A DNA stretch of 64,000 nt from Poriferisodalis sp963663635. Lineage in GTDB: Bacteria; Actinomycetota; Acidimicrobiia; Acidimicrobiales; Poriferisodalaceae. The stretch covers positions 62,001 to 126,000 of the forward strand of contig CAXXMY010000015.1 in the NCBI GenBank assembly GCA_963663635.2, in the 5' to 3' direction. The position numbers were made by a program, and so were the translations under genes. Every line of letters starts with the position of its first letter. Positions within the stretch are counted from its first letter, which is position 1. Of this stretch, positions 15,348-24,406 are shown piece after piece. A model generated the notes under the pieces. It had not been told where the DNA came from. It saw only the letters and a list, made by a program, of their open reading frames with translations, and ran no database searches.

Positions 15348-16274
15348 GTGGCGGCCCACCTCACACCGGTGCCCGCAGCGGCACCGCGGATCGCCGTCGT
15401 CGGGAGCCTGAACGCGGATCTGACGGTCTGGGTACCGCGGCGGCCAGGATCCGACGAGACGCTTCATGCCGACCGAGCCGCGTGGTTTCGGGGAGGCAAG
15501 GGAGCCAACCAGGCCGTCGGCGCGGCCCGGCTGGGCGCGCAGGTGGTCATGGTCGGACGAGTCGGCGACGACGAGCAGGGCCGCTGGCTGCGCGCGGGCC
15601 TCGAGGCCGAAGGCATCGACTGCCGTCATGTGGCACCGGCCGACGCGACGACGGGCTTGGCGGTCATTACGGTCGACGACACCGACGTGTCGATCATCGT
15701 GGCGGCTGGGGCGAACGCCTGCCTCGATCCTGACGGTGTCGGGGAGGCCGCCGCCCAGATCGCCGCCGCCGATGCGCTGCTCTTGCAGGGCGAAGTCGGT
15801 GCTGCCGCGGCGCAGATCGCGGCGCAGATCGCCCGCGCGAACCAGACACTGGTGGTATTCAACCCCGCGCCCTACAACGACGTCGCCCCGTTGGTGGTGC
15901 CCCTCGCCGATGTCGTCATCGTGAACCGCCAGGAATCCGCGCAACTGCAGGCACACCGAGAAAGCGGGACGTGCGATCTGCGCCCGGAGGCCGTGCTCGT
16001 CGAAACCCGCGGCGAACAGGGCTGCGCTGTGCACCTGCCCCCGAAGGACGGTCAGGACCGTCTCGTTGAGGTGGCGGCGCCGAAGGTCACGGTGCGTGAC
16101 GCCACCGGTGCTGGCGATGCCTTCGCAGCAGCGTTCGCTGTGAGCATGGCGTCGGGCCGCGACCCCGCCGCCGCGGCGGAATTGGCGGTGCGCGCAGGCG
16201 CTGCGGCGGTCACCGTCGACGGTGCGCAGCCCAGCCTGCCGACTGCGGCCCAGCTCACGAGGCCGAGCGGATAG
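15348..16274 (+). CDS. rbsK: PfkB-family sugar kinase (ribokinase-like)
   Basis: Phosphorylates a sugar, probably ribose. It is 308 residues from GTG 15348; GTG 15369 is an alternative and neither has a clear Shine-Dalgarno sequence. The N-terminal PfkB motif is VVGSLNADLTVWVPRRP, with the substrate loop WFRGGKGANQAVGAARLGA. The C-terminal PfkB signature VRDATGAGDAFAAAFAVSMA carries the GAGD anion hole and catalytic Asp. No transporter or pyranase gene is adjacent, so a general salvage role is likely. It converges with upp 21 bp downstream. Confidence 0.88.
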   Translation: MAAHLTPVPAAAPRIAVVGSLNADLTVWVPRRPGSDETLHADRAAWFRGGKGANQAVGAARLGAQVVMVGRVGDDEQGRWLRAGLEAEGIDCRHVAPADATTGLAVITVDDTDVSIIVAAGANACLDPDGVGEAAAQIAAADALLLQGEVGAAAAQIAAQIARANQTLVVFNPAPYNDVAPLVVPLADVVIVNRQESAQLQAHRESGTCDLRPEAVLVETRGEQGCAVHLPPKDGQDRLVEVAAPKVTVRDATGAGDAFAAAFAVSMASGRDPAAAAELAVRAGAAAVTVDGAQPSLPTAAQLTRPSG

Positions 16275-16295
16275 GCCCCGTCAGGCTGGGCTCCA

Positions 16296-16940
16296 TCAGG
16301 ATGTGCCGTAGAGCCGGTCGCCGGCGTCTCCGAGTCCAGGCACGATGTAGGACCGCTCGTCGAGGTGGCTGTCGATGGCCGCAGTGACGACATGGGCGTC
16401 GAAGCGCCCGGCACCCGCGTCCTGCAGGGCCGCAACGCCTTCCGGCGCAGCCAACGCGCACACGACAATCAAAGGCCCGGCGCCAGCGTCGGACAGGGTG
16501 TTGCAGGCGTCAATGAGCGTCCCACCGGTCGCGAGCATCGGGTCGAGCACGATTGCCGGGCGATCGCCGACATCAGCGGGCAGCGTCTCGAGGTAGCTGC
16601 GGTGATCCACGCGCAAGGTCTCGGACGACTCGATGCGCTGCATGCCGAGGAATCCGACTGGCGCCTCGGGCACGAGTCGGAGCGCCGCGTCGAGCATTCC
16701 GAGGCCGGCGCGCAGGACGGGCACCAAGGTCGGCATCGGCTCGATCCTGACGCCGTCTGCGGTTCCCAGCGGGGTTTCGACGCGCGTCGGAATCGCCATG
16801 ACGTCTGCCAAGGCCTCAACGATCAGCACCGTCGCCAGTGCATCGAGGTGTTGCCGAAATGCGTCGCGTCCGGTTTCGGCACTGCGAAGACAAGCGAGGT
16901 GAGTTGCAGCAACGGGATGTTCCACGACGGTGATCTTCAT
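16296..16940 (-). CDS. upp: Uracil phosphoribosyltransferase
   Basis: Salvages uracil to UMP with PRPP. It is 214 residues, the standard length. The PRPP-binding loop is IVLDPMLATGGTLIDA; LVPVLRAGLGMLDAALRLVP and the C-terminal uracil loop YIVPGLGDAGDRLYGT are family hallmarks. Together with the Hpt domain at the window start and the ribokinase beside it, it gives nucleotide and ribose salvage functions, although these are separate transcripts. TAGGTT 8 bases before ATG 16940 is a candidate -10. Confidence 0.96.
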   Translation of the reverse strand: MKITVVEHPVAATHLACLRSAETGRDAFRQHLDALATVLIVEALADVMAIPTRVETPLGTADGVRIEPMPTLVPVLRAGLGMLDAALRLVPEAPVGFLGMQRIESSETLRVDHRSYLETLPADVGDRPAIVLDPMLATGGTLIDACNTLSDAGAGPLIVVCALAAPEGVAALQDAGAGRFDAHVVTAAIDSHLDERSYIVPGLGDAGDRLYGTS

Positions 16941-16948
16941 CAGCGTGC

Positions 16949-16954
16949 AACCTA
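16949..16954 (-). promoter_or_regulatory. Putative upp -10
   Basis: TAGGTT on the minus strand, 8 bases before ATG 16940; predicts a 0-2 nt leader. The same hexamer and spacing occur before the internal hpt start. Confidence 0.35.
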
Positions 16955-17165
16955 CGCGGCCGCCGACGGCACGCCTGGCTCCGGGGTTCTCCCGCAGCGC
17001 GCGTGAGCTCTGCCAGCATTGTGCGGGGGTACACCCAAATGGGCTTGTTTGGGCCTACGCTCGCAGGGTTGTCGCTTCGATGCGGCTGGCTCCGCGGCCC
17101 GCAACGCACACCGAGCGCGGAGCACGCCGTGCCCAGTTGGGCGCACATCGACGGGAGGTCACCCG

Positions 17166-17777
17166 ATGAACAGCCAAGCCGGCGAAACCAACAGCGGCGC
17201 GGCCGTCCGCGGACTGCTGCTGGTGCTGGTGGCAGTTGTGGTCGGCGTGCTGCTCCTGCGCTCGGTCGACGATCCTGATGAGGTCACGGCAACCGTCACC
17301 ACACCGCCTGCGGTACCAGGCGACACGCTGCCGCCAGCGACGCAGGCGCCAGTAGCGACGACCGCCGCGCCGCCAAGGGACGACACGGTGACGACCGTCG
17401 CGCCACCGGTGACGGCCATCGTCCAGACAACGACGACGGCTGCGGGAGTCGAGGGCTTTCAGCCGCGTCAGGTGTCTGAGGTCTCCGTCCAGGTGGCAAA
17501 CTCCACGACCGTGCGCGGTGCCGCCGGCCGGGTCACCGACCGCTTCAAGGCGCTGAGTTACATCACCAAGTCGCCGACGAATTACATCGGTACCCCGCTC
17601 GATCGAACGCGCATCTATCACCAGCCGGGTTCGCTGCTCGAGGCTCGCGTCATCGCCGAAGTCCTGAAGCTGGATCCCGACAACGACGTGTTCCCGATGC
17701 TGCAGGACACCTCCGCCGTTCAGGGATTCGAGAGGCCTCACATCTTGATCGCGCTCGGCACCGATCTCGCCAATTAA
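17166..17777 (+). CDS. LytR_C-domain membrane protein
   Basis: A 203-residue single-pass protein. It has a short cytoplasmic N-terminus, then a transmembrane helix at about residues 15-31 (LLLVLVAVVVGVLLL), a Thr/Pro/Ala-rich extracytoplasmic linker to about residue 95, and a C-terminal LytR_C domain (EVSVQVANSTTVRGAAGRVTD, then YHQPGSLLEARVIAEVL). LytR_C domains accompany LytR-CpsA-Psr ligases that attach glycopolymers to peptidoglycan; here the ligase domain is absent, so a binding or regulatory role at the wall is inferred. GGAGGT directly upstream supports ATG 17166. Confidence 0.8.
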   Translation: MNSQAGETNSGAAVRGLLLVLVAVVVGVLLLRSVDDPDEVTATVTTPPAVPGDTLPPATQAPVATTAAPPRDDTVTTVAPPVTAIVQTTTTAAGVEGFQPRQVSEVSVQVANSTTVRGAAGRVTDRFKALSYITKSPTNYIGTPLDRTRIYHQPGSLLEARVIAEVLKLDPDNDVFPMLQDTSAVQGFERPHILIALGTDLAN

Positions 17778-17814
17778 AGGTCCGGACCACGCGGACGCAC
17801 AGAGCCCACCGCTC

Positions 17815-18876
17815 GTGAGCGGCAACCAGGGCCTCCGGGTTGTCGCGTGCCCTGACAAGTTCCGCGGCACCGCGTCCGCCGACAATGTCGCAGCGGCGAT
17901 GGCTGACGGGTGGACGGCGGGCGCGGAGGCCAGCGGCACCACGGCCGACGTGGTCTGCTTTCCGATGGCGGACGGCGGCGAGGGCACCTTGGACGCCATG
18001 GGTGGGCCGAACCGCACGTCGCTGGTGATCGGCCCGCTGCGCGAGCGCATCGAAGCCGAATGGCGACTGAGCGGGGACCTGGCCATTGTGGAAATGGCGC
18101 GCGCGAGCGGCTTGACCTTGGCAGGCGGCGCGGCCGGCAACGATCCGCTCGCGGCCACCACCGCCGGCACTGGCGAGCTGATCGCGGAGGCAGTTGCATC
18201 CGGCGCTCGGCGCGTCATCGTGGGGGTCGGAGGATCCGCGACCACCGACGGCGGCCTCGGCGCACTTGACGCGATGGCACCGCTCGCGCGTTTGGCGGGC
18301 GTCTCGGTGCAGGTGGCCTGCGATGTCCGGACGCGGTTCTGCGACGCAGCCCGGATCTTCGGACCGCAGAAGGGCGCGTCACCGCCGCAGATCGAACTGT
18401 TGACCCGCCGGCTCGACCGCCTCGCCGACCTCTACCGGGAGCGATACGACGTCGACGTGAGCGAGATGCCGCGCGCCGGCGCGGCAGGCGGCCTTGCGGG
18501 CGGATTGGCAGCAGGCCTGCGCGCCGAACTGGCCGAAGGCTTCGATGTGGTCGCGTCCGAGGTCGGACTCGAAGAGGCCATCGCAACCGCCGACCTGGTG
18601 ATTACCGGCGAGGGCCGCCTGGATGCTGACTCGTTCGACGGCAAGGTCGTGGGTGGTGTTGCTCGCCTTGCCGCCGAGGCCGGGGTTCGGCTGGCCGTCA
18701 TCGTCGGCGCACGCGAGCCCGGCATTGAGCTCGCAGAACATGCGTCTGCCGATGCCCAGTTCGTTGTGCTGAGCGAGCGCTACGGGATGGAGCGGTCGAC
18801 GACCGACACGCTGCGCGCCGTGCGAGACGCTGCCGCCGAACTGGCAGCGGATCGTGCTCGCGAAGTTGGCGGTTAG
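17815..18876 (+). CDS. glxK: Glycerate kinase (GlxK/GckA type I)
   Basis: Phosphorylates D-glycerate to 2- or 3-phosphoglycerate. It is 353 residues from GTG 17815. Family motifs: VVACPDKFRGTASADNVAAA, FPMADGGEGTLDAM, VGVGGSATTDGGLGALDAM (nucleotide region), IFGPQKGASP and ITGEGRLDADSFDGKVVGGV. It follows the LytR_C gene after 37 bp. Its stop codon (18874-18876) lies inside the CIRCE operator of groEL, so HrcA bound there would sit on the 3' end of this gene. Confidence 0.93.
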   Translation: MSGNQGLRVVACPDKFRGTASADNVAAAMADGWTAGAEASGTTADVVCFPMADGGEGTLDAMGGPNRTSLVIGPLRERIEAEWRLSGDLAIVEMARASGLTLAGGAAGNDPLAATTAGTGELIAEAVASGARRVIVGVGGSATTDGGLGALDAMAPLARLAGVSVQVACDVRTRFCDAARIFGPQKGASPPQIELLTRRLDRLADLYRERYDVDVSEMPRAGAAGGLAGGLAAGLRAELAEGFDVVASEVGLEEAIATADLVITGEGRLDADSFDGKVVGGVARLAAEAGVRLAVIVGAREPGIELAEHASADAQFVVLSERYGMERSTTDTLRAVRDAAAELAADRAREVGG

Positions 18877-18899
18877 CACTCTCAGCTCTAGAGTGCTAA
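18873..18899 (+). promoter_or_regulatory. CIRCE operator (HrcA binding site) of groEL
   Basis: Perfect inverted repeat TTAGCACTC, 9-bp spacer, GAGTGCTAA, identical to the consensus. It lies 108 bp upstream of groEL and overlaps the glycerate kinase stop codon. It predicts heat-shock derepression through HrcA. Confidence 0.97.
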
Positions 18900-19007
18900 C
18901 TGTTGTGCGGGCGTGCATCGGCAACGCTGCACGCCCTCAATCACCGCCCGGGGCGGCCGTTCCGGGCGCCCCTTCATGGAGCTAGCTCACTACAGGAGTC
19001 GGTCGAT

Positions 19008-20627
<1,620 letters not shown>

Positions 20628-20660
20628 CGGTCCAGTCCCAGCGACATCACACAATTCGAA

Positions 20661-20685
20661 CGGCCCGGGCTTAGCGCCCGGGCCG
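20661..20685 (+). terminator. Hairpin terminator after groEL
   Basis: A perfect 10-bp stem, cggcccgggc / gcccgggccg, with a 5-nt loop (ttagc), 33 bp after the groEL stop. It is followed by cttcg rather than a long T run, as is usual in GC-rich actinobacteria. Confidence 0.75.
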
Positions 20686-20765
20686 CTTCGCGTCCCGACA
20701 CCGATTGCGTGGCAACCAGAATCCAGCGGGCCTGCCAATGTCTCGATGGGAAGCCCGGCAATATC

Positions 20766-20797
20766 CTCACCAGCAGGTGAGCAGAGCTTGATATCGT
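20766..20797 (+). promoter_or_regulatory. vapBC promoter with palindromic operator
   Basis: TATCGT at 20792-20797 lies exactly six bases before the vapB GTG (20804), predicting a leaderless mRNA. The inverted repeat CTCACC-AGCA-GGTGAG at 20766-20781 covers the -35 region and is a natural candidate for binding by VapB, which usually autoregulates its operon. Confidence 0.5.
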
Positions 20798-20803
20798 TTT
20801 ACC

Positions 20804-21010
20804 GTGACAAAGACATCTGTTGAAGTAAACAGAGACATCGCTAGTCAGGCAGCTGAGATTCTGGGCACAACGACGTTGCGAGAGACCATCGATGCCTCGC
20901 TACGCGAGATTGTGAACGCGAAACGCCGTCTCGAGCTTCTCGGACTGCTCGCCGAGCCCGACCGCTTCGACTTCGAAGCCGCGGAGGAGGCGTGGGGCGG
21001 GGACAGCTGA
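20804..21010 (+). CDS. VapB-like antitoxin
   Basis: A 68-residue type II antitoxin. The N-terminal part (TSVEVNRDIASQAAEILGTTTLRETIDASL) fits a ribbon-helix-helix DNA-binding domain, and the acidic, aromatic C-terminus (DRFDFEAAEEAWGGDS) is the usual toxin-neutralising tail. The GTG start is set by the TATCGT box six bases upstream. The toxin gene starts 2 bp after its stop, but that toxin is interrupted, so the antitoxin may now be an orphan that only represses its own promoter. Confidence 0.8.
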   Translation: MTKTSVEVNRDIASQAAEILGTTTLRETIDASLREIVNAKRRLELLGLLAEPDRFDFEAAEEAWGGDS

Positions 21011-21170
21011 GGTGGCCCGCGCCACCTATCTCGCTGACACGAGCGCCTTTGCACGTCTCAGTCAGGATCGCGTCTTCGCGACTGCGGCGCCCTTGATCGC
21101 AGCAGGACGAATCGCGCTATGTACACCGGTGATCTTTGAGCTGGGATTCAGTGCCCGGAACGCAGCCGAT

Positions 21171-21190
21171 CACGACGAGATCACGAGCCG
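21171..21190 (+). repeat. Left 20-bp direct repeat flanking the insertion in vapC
   Basis: cacgacgagatcacgagccg, identical to 21549-21568. This copy belongs to the upstream part of vapC (codons HDEITS). Confidence 0.97.
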
Positions 21191-21548
21191 CAAACTTCAA
21201 CGGCGATGCCTTCGAGGCGCGGCTCGGCCACGCCCGCCACGTCCTGGACCGGTTCCACGTCATCAGATGGTTCCAAGCAGGGCTGGTCGCGGTCCGCCGA
21301 GACGTCCAGCGCCGCCCCGAAGGCTCCAAGCCCGCTTTCGACCGCGACGTGTTCCGGGCGAGATTCCTGCTGATGCGCAGACCCGACAAGCTCGACGCCG
21401 CCGACCAGGCCCGCCTTGACGTCCTGTTCGCCGCCCATCCACGGCTCAACCCAGCCTGGGACGCGCTCGGCGAACTGCACGGCCTCTATCTCGCCGACGA
21501 CCACAAAGGCGCGATGGCAGCGCTCGACCGCTTCGCCGACATCTACGC
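21191..21548 (+). mobile_element. ISL3-family transposase fragment
   Basis: An internal piece of about 118 codons, open in frame 1: GHARHVLDRFHVIRWFQAGL, VFRARFLLMRRPDKL and ELHGLYLADDHKGAMAALDRFADIY are characteristic of ISL3-type DDE transposases, including the Asp of LDRFHV. The N-terminal and C-terminal parts of the transposase are missing, and no terminal inverted repeats are visible at the insert ends. It is therefore a captured fragment, not a complete insertion sequence. Confidence 0.85.
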
Positions 21549-21568
21549 CACGACGAGATCACGAGCCG
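21549..21568 (+). repeat. Right 20-bp direct repeat flanking the insertion in vapC
   Basis: Exact second copy of 21171-21190; vapC continues from here in its original frame. Confidence 0.97.
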
Positions 21569-21811
21569 ACTTGATGCCTTCGACGTAGCGCCGACAACCG
21601 AAGGCGACCTTCAGCGTGCCGTCGAGATCCAGCGGTTGCTCGTCCAGCGGGGCTGCCATCGTGGGGTTTCCCTCGTCGACGCCCTCGTCGCGTCAATCGC
21701 CGAAAATCGCGAACTTGCTGTGCTCCACTATGACGCCGACTTCGATCTTGTTGCGGAAGTCACCGGCCAGCACACCCAGTGGATCGTTGAACGCGGCACT
21801 GCCGACTGAGC

Positions 21812-22639
21812 ATGCGCGCACGATTCTTCAAGCTCCCATCATTCGTGGGAGTAGTTCTTGTGTGCGGATTTGTCGCGGGCGCGTGCGGTTCATCATCGGG
21901 CGAAGGGTCTCCGCAGGACGAGGTTCGGTCCACAAATTCTCCCGCACCGGCATCCGCACAAGAGTCGGCTCCGAGCTCGAGCCCTGCGGGGACCGGCGCA
22001 ACAGCGACGTTCGACGATTGGTTCAACGGGATGGAGCGGCAGTCGGGGCCGCCGCCAGAGATGCTCGGTAAGACCGCCGGCCAATGGTGGCGCACGGTCA
22101 CCGGTCTGGAGGGGCCGACGAGCAATGACGCGTGGCACGAGCGCCTCGAGCGTGCGTGTGCAGCTCCGATCTGGGAGCACAGCGCGGCGGCCGCTCTCGC
22201 TGACGAGCTCATCGTGGCCGATGGCGGCGAGCCAGACGGCCCCGCTGCGATAGCCGAGGGCCGAAGTTTGCAAGAGGAAGCCATTTCGGTCTTGTGGGTA
22301 ATGGTGAACAACGGCGACTGGTGTGCAGCGTCGTTCCCGCTGGCGTCGCTCAACGTCGAAACGTGGCGCAATACGACGGGCCTGCGAGGTCCGACCAATC
22401 TGGATGTCTGGAATGCGCGTCTCGACCGGGCCTGCGCGATCAGTGATGACGACTCCGATGAGTGGAGACGCTTGGCCGCCGAGTTGGTCGAAGCTGACGG
22501 CGGCGATTCCGCGGATGCAGCGCGACTCGATGCAGATGTCCATTCTCTCCAGCTCATGCTCCGCCAGGCTGTCATGGGCCGAGGTCCAGACGGCGAGCCA
22601 ACGCCTGAAAGACGGCGAACGGTGCACGAGTGCCCCTGA
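21812..22639 (+). CDS. Lipoprotein with an internally duplicated domain, unknown function
   Basis: A 275-residue predicted lipoprotein. It has a hydrophobic signal ending in lipobox VAGAC (Cys about residue 25), then a Ser/Pro/Ala linker to about residue 65. Two similar units follow: QWWRTVTGLEGPTSNDAW with ERLERACAAPIW and ELIVADGG (about 90-140), and ETWRNTTGLRGPTNLDVW with ARLDRACAISDD and ELVEADGG (about 183-232). Each has paired Trp, a GPT turn, one Cys and a closing ADGG. I do not recognise the family. The ATG is 2 bp after the VapC stop, so it may ride on the vapBC transcript; polar effects of the vapC interruption are possible. Confidence 0.7.
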   Translation: MRARFFKLPSFVGVVLVCGFVAGACGSSSGEGSPQDEVRSTNSPAPASAQESAPSSSPAGTGATATFDDWFNGMERQSGPPPEMLGKTAGQWWRTVTGLEGPTSNDAWHERLERACAAPIWEHSAAAALADELIVADGGEPDGPAAIAEGRSLQEEAISVLWVMVNNGDWCAASFPLASLNVETWRNTTGLRGPTNLDVWNARLDRACAISDDDSDEWRRLAAELVEADGGDSADAARLDADVHSLQLMLRQAVMGRGPDGEPTPERRRTVHECP

Positions 22640-22704
22640 CGGGCGTCACGCATCTCAACTGTGGCTGTCGTTGCGGCTCCGGGCGAAGCCATCTGGGGGC
22701 GGGG

Positions 22705-22710
22705 TACCCT
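22705..22710 (+). promoter_or_regulatory. Putative -10 for a leaderless fdhD mRNA
   Basis: TACCCT, six bases before ATG 22717. Confidence 0.45.
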
Positions 22711-22716
22711 GACCGG

Positions 22717-23565
22717 ATGCGGCGGGGACGCACAGCGAAGGTGCTGGTGGATCGGCTGCGGGGCGGCGAGTGGGGTCGCTCACCTGATGAAGTCGTGGTG
22801 GAGGAACCGCTCGAGATTCGTCTCGACGGGCATCTCGTCGCCACGACGATGCGCACGCCTGGTCACGACTACGAACTGGCGTCCGGTTTCTGCGCGGGCG
22901 ATGGTCTGCTCGGCGATGCGGTCATCACGGGCGTGCGCTATTGCGGCGAGGGGCCGGCGGCGGAGTTCGAATACAACGTCGTGACCGTCGAGACGGGCGG
23001 GGCGGCGCCAGTGCCGACGCCCCGGCTGGGCAACGTGAGCGCTGCGTGCGGCATCTGCGGCAGCACCACCATCGTGGACATGGCTGCGGTTCTGGGCCCG
23101 ATCCGCGGCACGAGCCGGTTCAGCGTCGACGCCGTCACCGCAGCGGTCGCGGCGGTGCCTGCTGCTCAGGAGATGTTCGGCCGCACCGGCGGCTTGCACG
23201 CTGCTGCAACCTTCGACGCCTCAGGCCGTATTGACGTCGTGCGCGAGGACATCGGACGGCACAACGCTGTCGACAAAGTGATCGGGCGACGCCTGCTCGA
23301 CGGGCGCGACGACAGCAGGCGCATTGCCCTGTTCGTCAGCGGGCGGGCCAGCTTCGAGATGGCGCAAAAGGCGTGGGCGGCCGGAATCGGCACGTTGGTG
23401 GCGGTCAGTGCACCCAGCTCGTTGGCCATCGAGGCAGCCCGAGCGGCCGACATGACGCTTGTGGGCTTCGCTCGCGGCGACGACCTCAACGTGTACTGCG
23501 GGAGCCTGCTGCCCACGACGAACCACGCCCGCCGTTCGGAAGCCGCCGCCGCAGCCCGTTCCTAG
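22717..23565 (+). CDS. fdhD: Formate dehydrogenase sulfurtransferase FdhD
   Basis: Moves sulfur from a cysteine desulfurase to the molybdenum cofactor of formate dehydrogenase. It is 282 residues. EEPLEIRLDGHLVATTMRTP and HDYELASGFCAGDGLL are family motifs; the reactive CxxC-type site is AACGICGS; GGLHAAA, REDIGRHNAVDKVIGRRLL and VSGRASFEMAQKA follow, and the protein ends with CGSLLP. The TACCCT box six bases before ATG 22717 argues against the longer ORF from 22630. No formate dehydrogenase is encoded in the window. Confidence 0.93.
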   Translation: MRRGRTAKVLVDRLRGGEWGRSPDEVVVEEPLEIRLDGHLVATTMRTPGHDYELASGFCAGDGLLGDAVITGVRYCGEGPAAEFEYNVVTVETGGAAPVPTPRLGNVSAACGICGSTTIVDMAAVLGPIRGTSRFSVDAVTAAVAAVPAAQEMFGRTGGLHAAATFDASGRIDVVREDIGRHNAVDKVIGRRLLDGRDDSRRIALFVSGRASFEMAQKAWAAGIGTLVAVSAPSSLAIEAARAADMTLVGFARGDDLNVYCGSLLPTTNHARRSEAAAAARS

Positions 23566-23622
23566 GCTGCACGCCGAGACGCGGCGACTGTTCATCCCGG
23601 CCGGTCACACATGGGAGGCGCT

Positions 23623-24342
23623 GTGCCCGAGATCACGACATCGGTGGGATGGGGTGTGCTCCACCTGTTCTGCAAGCTCACGCCGAACACGAACACCCGC
23701 GGCGTGCTCGCGGCGGTCGCGGCTGCGGCTGCGGGCGATCACCAAGTGCTCACCGTGGCCGTCCTCGGTCACAAGGCCGACGTCGGCTTCATGGCACTGG
23801 GGCCTGATCTGTGGCAGCTGCGTGCGCTCCAGACCGACTTGCAGCACGCCGGACTGGAAGTAGCGGACAGCTACGTGTCGATGACTGAGACCAGCGAGTA
23901 CGCCCCCGACCTGCCCCCAGAGATGAAGACCCCGCGGCTGTATCCGCAGCTGCCGCCCGAGGGCAAGCAGGCCTTCTGCTTCTATCCGATGTCGAAGCGC
24001 CGCAGTGCCGTGTCCGAGGGCAGCGGCAACTGGTACACGCTGCCCTACGACAACCGTCGCGAGCTGATGTACGAGCACGGCAAATCGGGCCGTCAATTCC
24101 GGGGCCGCATTCTGCAGGTGGTGACGGGTTCCACTGGCGTGGACGATTTCGAGTGGGGTGTCACCCTGTTCGGCGAGCATCTCGACGACCTCAAGGACGT
24201 CGTGTACACGATGCGCTACGACGAAGCCAGCGCCATCTATGCCGAGTTCGGCACGTTCTACACCGGCCTGCTCTCCGAACCCGAAACCGTTCTCGAACGC
24301 ATCGGCCTGCGCTCCAACCATTGGGGCGGCCTCGACGGATAG
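23623..24342 (+). CDS. hemQ: Coproheme decarboxylase HemQ (chlorite-dismutase family)
   Basis: Oxidative decarboxylation of coproheme III to heme b, the last step of the coproporphyrin-dependent route. It is 239 residues from GTG 23623, which has GGGAGG four bases upstream; ATG 23611 is possible but overlaps that SD. Family stretches: FYPMSKRRSAVSEGSGNWYTLP, RRELMYEHGKSGRQFRGR with the proximal-ligand His, GVDDFEWGVTLFGEHLDDLKDVVYTMRYDEASA, and the terminal FYTGLL. HemE and CgoX of the same pathway lie 12-15 kb away; cpfC (hemH) is not in the window. Confidence 0.92.
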   Translation: MPEITTSVGWGVLHLFCKLTPNTNTRGVLAAVAAAAAGDHQVLTVAVLGHKADVGFMALGPDLWQLRALQTDLQHAGLEVADSYVSMTETSEYAPDLPPEMKTPRLYPQLPPEGKQAFCFYPMSKRRSAVSEGSGNWYTLPYDNRRELMYEHGKSGRQFRGRILQVVTGSTGVDDFEWGVTLFGEHLDDLKDVVYTMRYDEASAIYAEFGTFYTGLLSEPETVLERIGLRSNHWGGLDG

Positions 24343-24406
24343 CAGCCCGCGCAGGGCGGGCCGTAGTCTGTTGGGGAGTCCGTGACGCTCCGCCAGCGAG
24401 GCAGCT

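Larger units (their letters stand above)
21012..21809 (+). pseudogene. VapC PIN-domain toxin interrupted by a 378-bp insertion
   Basis: The N-terminal 60 codons from GTG 21012 encode a PIN domain start (ATYLADTSAFARLS with the first catalytic Asp, CTPVIFELGFSAR with the conserved Glu). The frame then enters a transposase fragment and stops at 21419. The rest of VapC resumes at 21549 in the same frame: DAFDVAPTTEGDLQRAVEIQ, then GVSLVDALVASIA with the third acidic residue and LHYDADFDLVAEV with the fourth, ending at TGA 21807-21809. Removing 378 bp (one 20-bp direct repeat plus the insert) rebuilds an uninterrupted 139-residue VapC with all four acidic residues. As it stands it is inactive. 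Confidence 0.9.

Noticed and set aside
21171..21568. 20-bp direct repeats as integrase attachment sites
   Set aside because: No integrase and only 358 bp between them; the repeat is vapC coding sequence.
21136..21588. 150-codon ORF as a complete transposase gene
   Set aside because: Its first and last codons come from vapC; only the middle resembles ISL3 transposase, and the ends and inverted repeats are missing.
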